A stretch of DNA of 64,000 nucleotides from Diplonema japonicum. Its lineage: Eukaryota; Euglenozoa; Diplonemea; Diplonemida; Diplonemidae. The position numbers and the translations under genes are program-made. The notes below the pieces were generated by a model, which worked only from the letters and a program-made list of their open reading frames with translations, ran no database searches and was not told the origin of the DNA. The DNA lies in assembly GCA_964019335.1 (NCBI GenBank), contig OZ025743.1, positions 124,001 to 188,000 on the forward strand, in the 5' to 3' direction. This document shows positions 1 through 10,216 of this stretch, piece after piece; the first letter of the stretch is position 1, and each line of letters opens with the position of its first letter.

Positions 1-1163
1 TCACCGGTAGTGCCCTCGAGCCAGTAGGTGGACCCCACAGCGATGCAGGTGGGGATGGAGGCGGGGAAGGAAGGGGAGAGCTTCCCACCGTTGCTGCCCT
101 GCCTGGTCTCGCCACCACTGCCGTCGTCACCGGAGGAGATCATGACGGTGATCCCCATGGTCCCCATCTTCTGGATGTCGTCGGAGAGACGGGTCGTGAT
201 GGTCTTCGAGCAGTAGTCGATCTTCTGGCTCCCGTAGCTGATGCTGATGCTGTACGGGAAGGTCGACTCGCCGGTCACGTCCGACCCGAAGGTACCGAGG
301 TCCGCGCAGAAGTCGAAGTTGGGGTAGGAGTACACCCAGGTCTCGGCGGTGTTGCTGAGGGACATGATGTACTCGGTGTCGAGCATGGACTCGATCCCAG
401 GCTGCTGCTCGTTCTTCCCGATGTACTTGCTGATCTTGCAGTCGGAGCCCGCGTCGTACTTGGTGCAGAACTCGGCGAGGTCCTTGTCGTCCACGTACTG
501 GCCCTGGAACTGCGCGATGGCCTGGATGTTCTGCTTCCCGGTCTTGGGGACGGCTGTCACGTTGTAGGTCTTCCTGAAGACAGCGGGGTCGACCTTGCCG
601 GCCGCCTGGAGCTTCTCCTTCAGCTTCTTGTCGACGACGATCGGGTTGAGGGGGAAGCCGTGGAAGCCAGCGAAGGTGTCGATGGCAGCGGCCACCTCGG
701 CAGCCACGCGGACACCGCTGGTGAGACGCCAGATCTTGGCACCGCTGGTGTGCTCGTAGGTCAGGAACTCACCGTTCGCCATCTTCTGGAGCTGGGCAAC
801 AGTCGCCTCGGCGTGGATGTAGTCCCCGTGGGGGTGCACCCTCGTCACCTCCACACCGTTGGAGCTGAGCCACTCTTTCACGATCCTGGTGTGCTCCGCA
901 GAGGGCCTCACGATGTCGCCGATCTCCTCGTACGAGGGGTACTGCAGGTAGTTCTCGCTCTGAGGGTTCGACACCTCCTCGAAGATCCTGTCCAGGACTG
1001 CCTTGTTCGACCTCTTCACCCCCACCGTCACGGGGAACCTTCCCTCCGCACTCACCTTCTCAGAGGTCGCCCTCCACCCGTTCGGGATCATCGAAGGCTC
1101 GTGAACCTGCACGAGGGACCCGGCGGACGCTGCCACCAGGGCCATGAAGACGGCCGATCTCAT
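1..1163 (-). CDS. Sedolisin (S53) serine protease, tripeptidyl-peptidase 1-like; C-terminus beyond window
   Basis: The ATG at 1163 opens 387 codons that run off the left edge. Residues 1-16 look like a signal peptide. Residues 25-170 match the pro-kumamolisin/TPP1 propeptide (NPQSENYLQYPSYEEI around 66-81, SNGVEV at 101-106). The catalytic domain starts near 195 and contains GIESMLDTEY, whose E258 and D262 sit where S53 enzymes have the catalytic Glu and Asp. The oxyanion segment SSGDDGSGG lies at 343-351, followed by SPSFPASIPTCIAVGSTYW. The catalytic Ser (SGTS motif) would be outside the window, so activity cannot be judged. In this family the enzyme is secreted or lysosomal, acid-active and self-processing. 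No intron is seen. The propeptide plus both acidic residues make a subtilisin of another family unlikely. Confidence 0.9.
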   Translation of the reverse strand, partial: MRSAVFMALVAASAGSLVQVHEPSMIPNGWRATSEKVSAEGRFPVTVGVKRSNKAVLDRIFEEVSNPQSENYLQYPSYEEIGDIVRPSAEHTRIVKEWLSSNGVEVTRVHPHGDYIHAEATVAQLQKMANGEFLTYEHTSGAKIWRLTSGVRVAAEVAAAIDTFAGFHGFPLNPIVVDKKLKEKLQAAGKVDPAVFRKTYNVTAVPKTGKQNIQAIAQFQGQYVDDKDLAEFCTKYDAGSDCKISKYIGKNEQQPGIESMLDTEYIMSLSNTAETWVYSYPNFDFCADLGTFGSDVTGESTFPYSISISYGSQKIDYCSKTITTRLSDDIQKMGTMGITVMISSGDDGSGGETRQGSNGGKLSPSFPASIPTCIAVGSTYWLEGTTG

Positions 1164-1873
1164 CTTAATTTTTAAAGGTTCCCTGTGAATATGAAAGCTA
1201 AGTTGTTGTTTTTTTTAGAAAGAAAAAAAAAAAAGAATGGAAGCAAAGTGTCGAAGTGCGGGAGAAGGGGGGGGGGGGGGGGGGGGGGGAGAGAGAGAGG
1301 AGAAGTGTGCTTTTTTTAGATAACCGACAACAAACAAAAAAAAAAGGAGTCCAATCCTAAAAAAATCCTCGAAAACAACCCCAAACATATTAAAGGTTGC
1401 AAGGTATGGTGTATTCTACTCTCCCCCCCCCCCCCCCCCCCCCTCTTTTTCTTTTCTTACATTCAAAATCAAATCCCGACGAGGTATATAAATATATTTA
1501 CATTATTTACATGTTATCGGAAGATAAGGTGTATGCGGGTTTCTCACTGTTATGTCCCTGCCTGTGGTGTGGCTGCCTCGGGAATGAGGTCTCGCAAACA
1601 ATCAGACGACTCGTTCTTTATCGGGGTTATTGGGGACATGCTTGGGGGGCTTTCTTCTCTGTTGCTCTGTGAAAAAGAGACACTTATGCGGCAGCTGAAA
1701 TGATATTGTAAGTGGGAATAAAAAGCGAAAGGACGCCTGAAGAGCCTCACAGCCTACCTCTTGATCGAACATTCTGTTGTGGTGTGGCCTTCGGCCCTTC
1801 GCTTATTTTGTTTTGATCACTTTATCCTATGGGTTCGCTTGGGGGGCTTTATTCTCCGCCGTTCCGTGTCACG
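1164..1873. other. Intergenic, homopolymer-rich; possible relic of a PLE 3' end
   Basis: No gene seen. The stretch holds a G run (about 1268-1289), a C run (about 1423-1443) and A-rich tracts. At 1695-1727 the sequence ctgaaatgatattg..aagtgggaataaaa almost matches 20920-20950, where it forms the end of a PLE-derived insertion. The following bases to about 1770 resemble a shortened module B. It may be a degenerate PLE terminus; this is weakly supported. Confidence 0.4.
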
Positions 1874-4540
1874 TCACCCCGTCGTCCTCGGCCTTGTTCG
1901 CATTAGCTTTACCTCCGTGATGAGGACCTGCAATGCTTCGGTATGTCCTTCTTCAGTCGCCACGTCACACGGGGTAATACCGTCGTTGTCGGCCTTGTTC
2001 ACATCTGCTTTCCCCTCAGTGATGAGGATACGTAATGCGTCGGTGTGTCCCTCTTGAGCCGCCACGGAACACGGGGTACAACCGTCGTTGTCGGCCTTGT
2101 TCACATCTGCTCCTCCTTCAGTGATGAGGATGTGTAATGTGTTGGCGTGTCCCTTCTGAGCTGCCTTGTAACACGGGGTAATACCGTCGTTGTTGGCCTT
2201 GTTCACATCTGCTCCTCCTTCAGTGATGAGGATGCGTAATACGTTGGCATGTCCGCCTTGAGCCGCCATGTAACACGGGGTAATGCCATCAGTTTTGGCC
2301 TTGTTCACATCAGCCTTTCCTTTCGTGATGAGGATGCGTAACGTGTCGGCTTGTCCGATCAAAGCCGCCACGGAACACGGGGTAGTACCATTCTTGTTGG
2401 CCTTGTTCACATCGGCTTTTCCTTCAGTGATGAGGATGCCCAATGCATCGGTGTGTCCCCATTTAGCCGCCAGGTAACACGGGGTATTTCCCCAGTCGTT
2501 GTCGGCCTTGTTCACATCGACTTCTCCTTCAGTGATGAGGACACGCAATGCTTCGGTGTGTCCATTGCGAGCCGCTTTCAAACACGGGGTAAGACCTTCC
2601 TTGTCAGCCTTGTTCGCATCTGCCTTTCCTTCAGTGATGAGGATCCGCAAAGCGTCCACGCAGTCGTGTTCAGCGGCGACAGAGCACGCAGTGCTGCCAA
2701 ACGCATCCACCGTATCCACCGCCAGCCTCCCAGAGAGGAGGACATCCTTCAGAAGGTCAGCACGATTCCTTGCCGCCGCCGCATGAAGCACTGTCCACCC
2801 TTCCCGAGGTCCCTCTTCCTTGTGCACTCCCCAGAACCTGTCGCCAAGTGCCTCCACCACCTTGTCGAACACAGCCCGCTTGCAAGCACACGCAAGAAGC
2901 CCGACACCTGCTGTCCGCAGCTCCTCTCCTACGCCTCTGAGGTCAGCTCCCTTGCTCAGCAGCACCGCCGCACTGTTGTCGTGGCTGCCGTTCTTGTTCA
3001 CCCGCAACACTGCTGCGAGTGCGGCGTTGAGGATCTCAGAGTGACCTGTGGGTCCCAGGTTGGCACAGCACAGCGACACCACCTGCTCGTTGTGCTCCAA
3101 CTCTGCAGCCACCTCCAGCAGTGTCTTCCCGTCCACAACAGGCATTCTCGTGCTGGGTGGGTAGTCTACCCACCTTCCTTCGCGTGTCACCGGATGGAGT
3201 TCAAAACGATTCTTAGCTAACATGACCATCGTCTTGATCGTGTCGAGGAGCCGTGCATTGCGAACCTGCTCCACCTGTGTCATGACGTCGGCAAGCCTGC
3301 CCCAGTGATCGAAGTCCATTTCCTGAAGCTCCACCACCACCACGCGACGCAGGCTTGTGTCCAGCGCCACCTCCAGCAGACGCATCACACCAACATCAGG
3401 GCGCCCCACCACCCGGAACTGGGTGTTCGCTGCGATCAGAACCTCCTGTTCCTCGGGGAAGCGGCTGAACTGAGCGATGCTCCGACCCGTCTGCACCCGA
3501 AGAACGAGGATCGTCCCCTGAACCTCTTCGTCTCCACCATCACCCTTCCCAAGGAAGTCTTTCACCACCCCAGGATCCTCGCTTGCACTCGTGGGGTGAG
3601 GCATCGTCACCACCGCCCCCACAGAGTACAGCGACTCGCTCACCCGGAAGTCCATCGCACGGAACACGGTCCCCTCGTACTTCGGCTGCGACACCATTGC
3701 TCGGTGCAGGGAATAGGCGAAGTCCTTCATCGGCTCGTAGCGCTGTCGCTCCCCACGGAACGCCACCTCACGCATCGCCGCGTTCACCTCATAGCACAAG
3801 GGGCTCTCCAGCGTGTACAGCCGAAGGTACGGCTCAGACTTCCCTTCCACATGCTGCACCGCCCACTCCGCAGTCATCTTCTGGAACACCCCACCAGCAG
3901 CCCGCTGAGCCGCCTCCAGCTTCTCGCACTTCGAGAGGTGCCGCTCCTTGCTCCCAGCGTTCAGAGCAGTCCCACACGCAGCGCACGTCACATACCTCTC
4001 GCACTCCGCCCCCATCGCAGCCTCCACAGTCGCCAGCATCGGCCTCGCACACGACGCACCACCCTCGAAGAACTCGCTCCACCCTCGGTCCACGTCGATC
4101 TCGCCGAGCCCGTCGCTGTACCGGCTCACCCCTCCCTTCTTGCTCGCCGGTACCACCCCTCCAGCCACCTTGAACGCCTTCACAGCCTTCTGCAGCTCTT
4201 TCCGCCCCTCCGACACCAGCGATAACACGCAGTCCCCCACACCGCGCTCCTCGCTCCGTTTCAGGAGCTTCTGCATCACAGCAATCACGCTGTGGCACAG
4301 GGCGTCGTGCCACCTCCCCACCGCCGCCTCCAGCTCCCTGCGTGTTGTCTCCATGGGCGTGCCGGCGGCGGCGGTACTGGGCGTGGCGGTGGTGGTTGTG
4401 GTGGTAGTCGCACTGCTCTCCAACTGTCCACGCAGCTGCTCCACCGCTTCCCACGCTGTCTTCACAGCTCCCTCTCCTGCTGGAGGAGGCGACGACAGGG
4501 CCTTCGCAGCCTGCACACCAGATCCCGCTGTCGTTGTCAT
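1874..4540 (-). CDS. Ankyrin-repeat protein 1 with N-terminal C2HC zinc-finger-like motif
   Basis: Single-exon gene of 888 codons from ATG 4540 (MTTTAGSGV, context aaccATG). The open frame extends upstream to 4603, but that part is AT-rich leader sequence. The N-terminal half carries Thr/Pro/Ala-rich segments and, near residues 185-210, CAACGTALNAGSKERHLSKC, a Cx2Cx11Hx3C arrangement that could bind zinc. The C-terminal third consists of ankyrin repeats of ~34 residues with the core TPC..AA..GHTDALRILITEG.ADVNKA. In the last repeat the frame departs after VLITE, and a one-base change would restore GKANANKAEDDG before an immediate stop. The repeats therefore probably end here naturally with a small frameshift. 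The N-terminal region is unrelated to ankyrin genes 2 and 3. Binding partner unknown. Confidence 0.8.
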   Translation of the reverse strand: MTTTAGSGVQAAKALSSPPPAGEGAVKTAWEAVEQLRGQLESSATTTTTTTATPSTAAAGTPMETTRRELEAAVGRWHDALCHSVIAVMQKLLKRSEERGVGDCVLSLVSEGRKELQKAVKAFKVAGGVVPASKKGGVSRYSDGLGEIDVDRGWSEFFEGGASCARPMLATVEAAMGAECERYVTCAACGTALNAGSKERHLSKCEKLEAAQRAAGGVFQKMTAEWAVQHVEGKSEPYLRLYTLESPLCYEVNAAMREVAFRGERQRYEPMKDFAYSLHRAMVSQPKYEGTVFRAMDFRVSESLYSVGAVVTMPHPTSASEDPGVVKDFLGKGDGGDEEVQGTILVLRVQTGRSIAQFSRFPEEQEVLIAANTQFRVVGRPDVGVMRLLEVALDTSLRRVVVVELQEMDFDHWGRLADVMTQVEQVRNARLLDTIKTMVMLAKNRFELHPVTREGRWVDYPPSTRMPVVDGKTLLEVAAELEHNEQVVSLCCANLGPTGHSEILNAALAAVLRVNKNGSHDNSAAVLLSKGADLRGVGEELRTAGVGLLACACKRAVFDKVVEALGDRFWGVHKEEGPREGWTVLHAAAARNRADLLKDVLLSGRLAVDTVDAFGSTACSVAAEHDCVDALRILITEGKADANKADKEGLTPCLKAARNGHTEALRVLITEGEVDVNKADNDWGNTPCYLAAKWGHTDALGILITEGKADVNKANKNGTTPCSVAALIGQADTLRILITKGKADVNKAKTDGITPCYMAAQGGHANVLRILITEGGADVNKANNDGITPCYKAAQKGHANTLHILITEGGADVNKADNDGCTPCSVAAQEGHTDALRILITEGKADVNKADNDGITPCDVATEEGHTEALQVLITEVKLMRTRPRTTG

Positions 4541-4688
4541 GGTTTTGTTTTCCTTTTTGTGTTGTTCTGTGTGGGTGTGACTGAATTGTAAACAGAAAAG
4601 CAAAAGAAAAAAAGAAAAAAAAAAAAGAAAAAAAAAAAGAGATGAGATAAAGGAGGTTCCTGTTTTGGAACGTCCCCCTTGTCTCTAC
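4541..4688. other. Spacer between ankyrin gene 1 and LINE 3' end
   Basis: A-rich 5' leader of the ankyrin gene abuts the 3' tail of the LINE. No target-site duplication of the LINE could be recognised here. Confidence 0.4.
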
Positions 4689-7260
4689 TTATCTACCCCT
4701 TTCTCCCTTCTGGGGCCTCGGCCTTTCTTTCTTTTTTGGCTGTGTTGCCTTCCTCAAAGTATCCTCCCTTTCTTCTTGCCACTTTCTGCCCAGTTTCTTA
4801 AGGTCCTTGGTTTTCTCTGATGCAAAAACTGGCCTTCTGTTCCATCCCAGACTCTTCTTCGCACCTATGGTTCTAAGCGCGTGGTTCTTCTTGCTCTCCG
4901 CTGGGAAGATCCGCTTGCCTCTGACCTTCTTCTGTGTGCGTGCTGTGTCCCACCTTTCTTGGATTCTTTCCAGGAGGCCGTGGAAACTCCGCGCTTTCTT
5001 CTGTATCATGTCTAGATCACCCTTCTTCCCCGTGATCGGCTCGACGCCCAGCGTGTTCTCGAAGTCTAGTACGAGTTCCATTGTGGTGACTGTCGTCTTC
5101 CTCGGTCCATCGTACCACTTCAGCTTTTTGAGCCACTTGACGATGTCTTCACCGTGCTTCATCATCAGGCTCCCGCTCACATGCTTCCTCAGCTCCTTCC
5201 ATTCAGGTGGCGCATGAGCGTTTCCTTCCGTTATCTGTTCCCAGGAGTGCGTCGTGTACGTTTCTAGCTTTCTCTTGTCCCGGAGAAGCTGGTCCCGTTT
5301 TGCCACCACTTCCAGCAGGTAGTATTGCGTCTTCCTCAGCCGGTGTTGGTGTGTTCGGTGACCACGCGGGAGCGTTCCATGTAGCTGCATGCAGATTGGC
5401 ATTTCCGTCTTGTTGGCCACTACTTCTGCATGTACTTCCTTCTGTTGCACCTCCTTCGCCACACTGCATTCCCATAATGCGTGTCGCAGCATGTTGCTCT
5501 CGTCCTCCTCCGCATCGCACGCGTCGCATGTGACCTCGTCTGTTGTTGGTCTCTTGTTCACACGCTCGTGTGTCTCGTCCCCTTCCTCTTCCGAGCTGTC
5601 CTCGCTTTCGCTCTGCTCGCCCTCTGGGGGTGGTACCCGTCTGGTGATTTTGTCCTGGTACCACGCCTTTGGGTGGGTGTAGAAAACCCCTCCCGCCACG
5701 ATCCTCCGGAGGTCTCTCGCTGCCATTGCTCCTTGTGGTCCGAGTCTCATCAGCTCTCGCCACAGGTCGTTCGTGCGTGGGTCTGCGCCCCGGTCTAACC
5801 CCTCCATCGAGCGTCTTCTGTCCTGTATGTGTTCCGCACGTCCCGACCTTAGCTTTTCTCGCACTACATGTGCGAATTTGTCCTTGTTCTCAGCTAGCAT
5901 TTCGGTGAACTGCCCCCAGTTTGTGCTGATCTTCGGGAGCCACCGCTTCATCGCGTTGCCTATCGGGCCCAAAGGTGTCGTTCTTGTCGGGTCTTGGTAC
6001 CCTTTGGCAAGTCTCTGGCACCGCTCCCACACCTCTCCCAATTTTCGTCTCGTTCTGTATATGGCTGCTAGTGCTCTGTAGGGCGCTGCTACCTCTGGGT
6101 CGTGTGTGTCCGCTGAACAGGTTTGACAGCACCGCCGCTGGTGATCTTGTTCTGTACCTCGGTCCCCACAAGGCGTATGTCGCGGTTGATGTGAGCGATT
6201 TGAGGTATCCTTCCGACGGCGGCGCGAATGCAACATCATACAGACAGCTGGGTAGCATCGTTGTTCGCAGGACTTCCGCTTTCTGCCAGAAAGAGAGCTG
6301 AGTGGTCGCGAGCCTCCGTAGCGTGTCGCCCGCCGCCCTGGCCCTGGTGTTGTCCGTCTGTGTCTGACCATCCGTGCGTATCCTCGCCCCCAGGATCTTG
6401 ATCTTGTTCGTGGACCGCAGCTGCCTTCCTGCTACCTCTATCCCTGGTGCCTTCGCTCCTGCTGCGAACACTTCGGACTTCTTCGTGTTGAGCTCCATGC
6501 CAACTATGTCGCAGAATGCGGATGCACTGTCCGTGGCTTTTTGTAGTACTTCTGCTAGTTTCGCCAACAGGTATGCGTCGTCCGCATACGACAGAGTTTC
6601 CGCTCCCGTTCGTTCCTCCACACTCCTCATCAAGACCGCTAGTAGAGCGTTGATCATGATGATGGAGATCGGGCACCCTTGCAGGATTCCGTTTGTGGTT
6701 GTGAACTCCTCGCCTACTCCTGTCGCGTATCTGAATCTCCTTCTGAGACCCTTGTACATCCCTTCTAACGCTCTCAGGATACCTTTGTCCATTCCCATCC
6801 GTTCCATCAGCTTCAGCACCAGTTGTTGTGGAACTGTGTCAAAACACTTGGCGAAGTCTAGTGCGACACCCAACAACGGTGTCTTGTCCATCGCTGCTTC
6901 CTCTATCCTGGTGCAGATGTCCATGAGAACGTCCTCTGTCCCATGTCTGGCCCTAAACCCGTGTTGAGTTTTGTGGATCCAGGATTCTTGCCATTCGAGA
7001 ATATCACCAAGCCTTGTGCACGCCCCTAATCTGTACACTGCCGACGTGACTGTTATGGGCCGATGCTCGAGTGGTCCTGCGTTCTTGGTCTTCGGGATAA
7101 GGGTCACCAGAGCTGTCAACGCCGACTCCGGCCATTTTCCTGTCTCCTCTACCTCATTGAGGAAAACAGCCCTTGGTAAACGTTCTTCTTCTTTCAATCG
7201 ATTGTTATATGTACTTATAAAATATAAAATATAGCGCGCATTCGACGACACTGATCAAGC

Positions 7261-7337
7261 GACTGGCACCTTCCGAAGAAGGGCCTCCCACGTCCGCCGG
7301 GTTGAGCAGAGGATGCCCCGGGGCGGCCGTTCCAGTC
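7261..7337 (-). other. Module B, structured-RNA-like element (copy 1)
   Basis: Closing stem GACTGG (7261-7266) with CCAGTC (7332-7337), extended by flanking TGATCA on both sides. An internal hairpin on the minus strand reads CCTTC-TTCG-GAAGG (7269-7282), a UUCG-type tetraloop closed by C-G. A second hairpin GCCCC/GGGGC lies near 7314-7323. The PLE terminal repeats carry the same layout with different paired bases. Confidence 0.6.
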
Positions 7338-7393
7338 TGATCATGTCGCACTATAATATATGCTCTCATCTCCAAGGAGAAAAGAGGTTTTTT

Positions 7394-7437
7394 GCCCTCG
7401 TAGCTCGCCGGGCCAGCACTCTTACTTGCGTAAGGTC
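7394..7437 (-). other. Module A, structured-RNA-like element (copy 1)
   Basis: On the minus strand CTTAC-GCAA-GTAAG forms a five-pair stem with a GNRA loop, followed by GTGCTGGCCCGGCG and CTACGAGGGC. It matches 24805-24850, where the stem is CCTAC-GCAAT-GTAGG, so one base pair has changed on both sides (T-A to C-G). Confidence 0.6.
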
Positions 7438-10216
7438 TTGGTGGTTCTTGGGGGGTGGCGCTGTCCCACATTATGCCACTGCAGCGTGGTGAAGAACAGC
7501 CAGTTAGTGGCCACGAAGTAGTGATCCTTCAAGGCTCTCATATCTCCGTGCCGCGTGAACTGCTGCCGTCTCGACGTCCCCCTTCGCCTTCCAGCCTTCC
7601 GAGTCATACCTGGCCATGATCCACGTCTTGTCAAAGTCCAGGATGAGGGCGAACCGGACAAACTTCATGTGAATCCCGAGTTCCTTCGCGGTTTTAGGCT
7701 CTTCGCCGAGCACGTGTTTGCAGACCCGTATCATGGCTTCTGGCGTCCACTCCCCTTCCGCTTCGACGATCCCGGCCGTCGCCATGAGGAAAACAGCCCA
7801 TGCGTCCAATATGGATACTGGTAGCCTTCGTAGCTCTGCCATCCGCCAGCCGTCTACCCCCGCTGCGCTTCTGGCCGTCTTTTTCTTCAGCACCTGCTTC
7901 AGGCGCATCCCAGTGATCGGTGTCCACACCATGTCTCTTTTTTCGATGTACGCACCGTACTCCTTCTCGAATGTTGCGTACGCGGGCTGGGGCTTGTCTC
8001 TGTATTTCGCAAAGACATGTTCCCAATGTTCCCTCATTGTCCTGTCCAATTCCTGCGGGTTTGCAATCGTGTCCTTTTCCATCTCCACAGTTGCTGTCCC
8101 CCGCTTGTCCTCGATTCCTTTCGCGCTGTCCACGAGCTCCTTCGTCTCTTTTCCTTGTTCGACTGAGTCAAGGTAGCTCCTGTGCCTTGCCGTGCGCTGT
8201 TCCTTCACCATCTCCCGTTCGCGTCTCTCCACCGCCTCTGACATGATCTCTGCATCCGCCACCATGTCCTCGATGTTGGCCTGCGTCGGGTCAATGGGTA
8301 GGCACTTCACGCGCGTGTGTTCGAGCTCCCCGTTCAGATTGTGGATTGTGTTCACCGTAACCTTACTGAGCTGCCCTCCTCCTCTTTCTGCAACATGTTG
8401 AGCTGCGTCTGAATGGCTCTCAGCCTGCCTCGCATTTTCTCCAGCCGTACTTGCATGATCGACGCTGCCCCACACGAGCCAGTTGTTGTTGGTGCACATA
8501 GTTGTCTCTGTTGCGGTTGTCTCACCTTGCCGCGGCCCCTATAAGGTGCCGTGCCGACGGTCTCGTCCCCCAGAAGTATCTTCTCGCTCGCCTCAGCTAG
8601 CGCGAGGTAGGCCGCCTCCGGGTCTTTTCGCATGTGTTCCCTGAAATTGCTCTCCTGGAGTGCCTTACTCCCCTCTTCTTCTGCTGGTTCCACGCCTCCT
8701 GGGATTTCTCGGGGTATCATGTATCTCTTCACAGTCTGCTGGAATCTCGCAAGTCTCAGCTCTACCGTCAGAGTCATATGGTCCGCCCCCTTTACATCCC
8801 TGCTTGTTCTGCAGCCCTGTAGCGCCTGTGCTGCGAAAGCGTTCAGGAGGATGTAGTCGATCCTCGATGCACAGTTCTTCCGAGTGAAGGTTGGCATCGG
8901 GTCTTCTCCTTTTCCCGCTGCGCATGCTCCTGCCGCATCAGTCCATCCGTTCATCAGCGCGTGACGAAGCTCATACGATCTTTTCTCGTCCGTGTTGAGG
9001 TCGCCTGCCACAATCACGGGGACGTTCCCGAGCTCCATCGCCTTCTTCCTGAGGACGTGCTGCAAGAGTCGTTCTCGTTGCCTCCTTGGTTCCTCTCCCT
9101 CCCCTGCTGGGCAGTACACGGTGATGATGTGCAGCCACATATTTTCCCCGTCTATGCTGACCCTTGTGTGTTGCCACCTACTGTTGATGTCTTGCTTAGC
9201 GTCATCCCTCTCGAGTGATGTTCCCAGAGCTGTTCGTGGCTCGCGTACAAAAGTCGCCAGGCCTCCATAGATATCAGACCTTCCTTGATCCTTCCCTGTT
9301 GCGGGTCTGCCCACATAGGTCTGTATTTTCGCTTCTTGTTCTTCTCTGTCGCGGATTTCATTGCGTGTGCCACCTCTTTCTGTCCTGCTGCCGTAAGTGC
9401 AGTCTCTTGTAGGCAGATCACGTCGACGTCGAGCTGCATGACGCTTTCCAGCCTGTTCCTCAGAGACGCTACATTTGCAGTTGCGAGATGGAAAACCTGT
9501 GTCGGTGGCTTCTTGGTACTGCCTGTTTGTTCACCCTCACTACTTAGGACTTTAAGTGTGCGGTTACCAGCCTTCTCATAGGGGGTATGGCGCCCCTGAC
9601 TCGCCCCCGTCCCAGTGGTCAGGACACCCCTTCATTCAGGGCCGGGTAGATTTCCCCGTTGTTGTAGAGTCGAAGTCTGGCCAGGTGCTGTAGCCTTCTT
9701 GTTCCGAGTACCAAGTGCCACCTTCAGCAGGTCCTCCATCTGCACTACCGTGGCCTCCGTCTTGCCCAACCAATCCATCATGTGTAGCGGCGCGAGTACA
9801 GCGTCGTAGTGCTGGGAATCGTAAGCAACTATAATCGTCTGCTTCGCCCCGTCTGGCTTCGTGGCTCGCACCATTCTCTTTTTGTGGAGGATCCAGATAC
9901 ATGTCTGGGTTGCCCATCCTGCCGCTCCGAGGGTGTAGTAGTCCCCCCACTCTCCGTCATGCTCAATCCTTCTGAGAGAAAGGGAGTGTTTCCTTGCTTC
10001 TTTGTAAAACTCCGGGTTCGTCGCGATGTACTCTGCTGCCTGTGCGCGTACTGTGCTGGCGTTCCCTGCTCCTCGCGCCCTAGCAATTGCAGCGAACTGG
10101 CAATTTCCGTCCCCTTCCACTGGCATGTATCTCATGAGCAGCTGTTCGGCTGTGCTTCGCAGGAGTTGCCTCTCCGTTCCCTCTGTCCTCCCGCCGCCCC
10201 TCCATGCTCCTGCGTT

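Larger units (their letters stand above)
7173..7784 (-). mobile_element. 5'-truncated Penelope-like element 3' end inserted in the LINE RT
   Basis: The insert is flanked by the 15-bp direct repeat tgaggaaaacagccc at 7158-7172 and 7785-7799. Removing the insert and one repeat joins ..ILDAWAVFL to NEVEETGKWPESAL and restores the RT reading frame. The insert encodes, from 7784 downward, EGEWTPEAMIRVCKHVLGE..FDKTWIMARY, which lines up with the C-terminal part of PLE ORF4 (CMSRACTHFLGE..YDSTWLYASR). It then carries RNA-like module A (7394-7437) and module B (7261-7337) in the same order as the full PLE at 24.4-32.6 kb. It is clearly a diverged relative rather than a recent copy of that element. 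Confidence 0.85.
4689..10135 (-). pseudogene. LINE ORF2: OTU protease, APE endonuclease, reverse transcriptase, zinc knuckle
   Basis: 10135-9632 encodes an OTU-like domain: EGDGNCQFAAIA (D9, C12), HDGEWGDYYTLGAA and YDSQHYDAV (H109) match the OTU catalytic pattern. After a TGA the same frame gives the APE N-terminus (ATANVASLRNRLESV, DVICLQETAL). The APE continues in another frame at 9314-8352 with VIVAGDLNT, CASRIDYILL and ADHMTL. The RT begins in 8499-7800 (TARSAAGVDGWRMAELRRLP) and resumes at 7172 after the inserted PLE fragment: LALDFAKC-like motif A (VALDFAKCFDTVP), motif B GILQGCPISIIM and motif C LSYADDAYLL. After a frameshift near 6.1 kb, the tail to 4689 has CDACDAEEDESNMLRHALWEC, a zinc knuckle typical of LINE C-termini. 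The protein would nick target DNA and prime reverse transcription there; this copy cannot make it intact. Confidence 0.85.
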
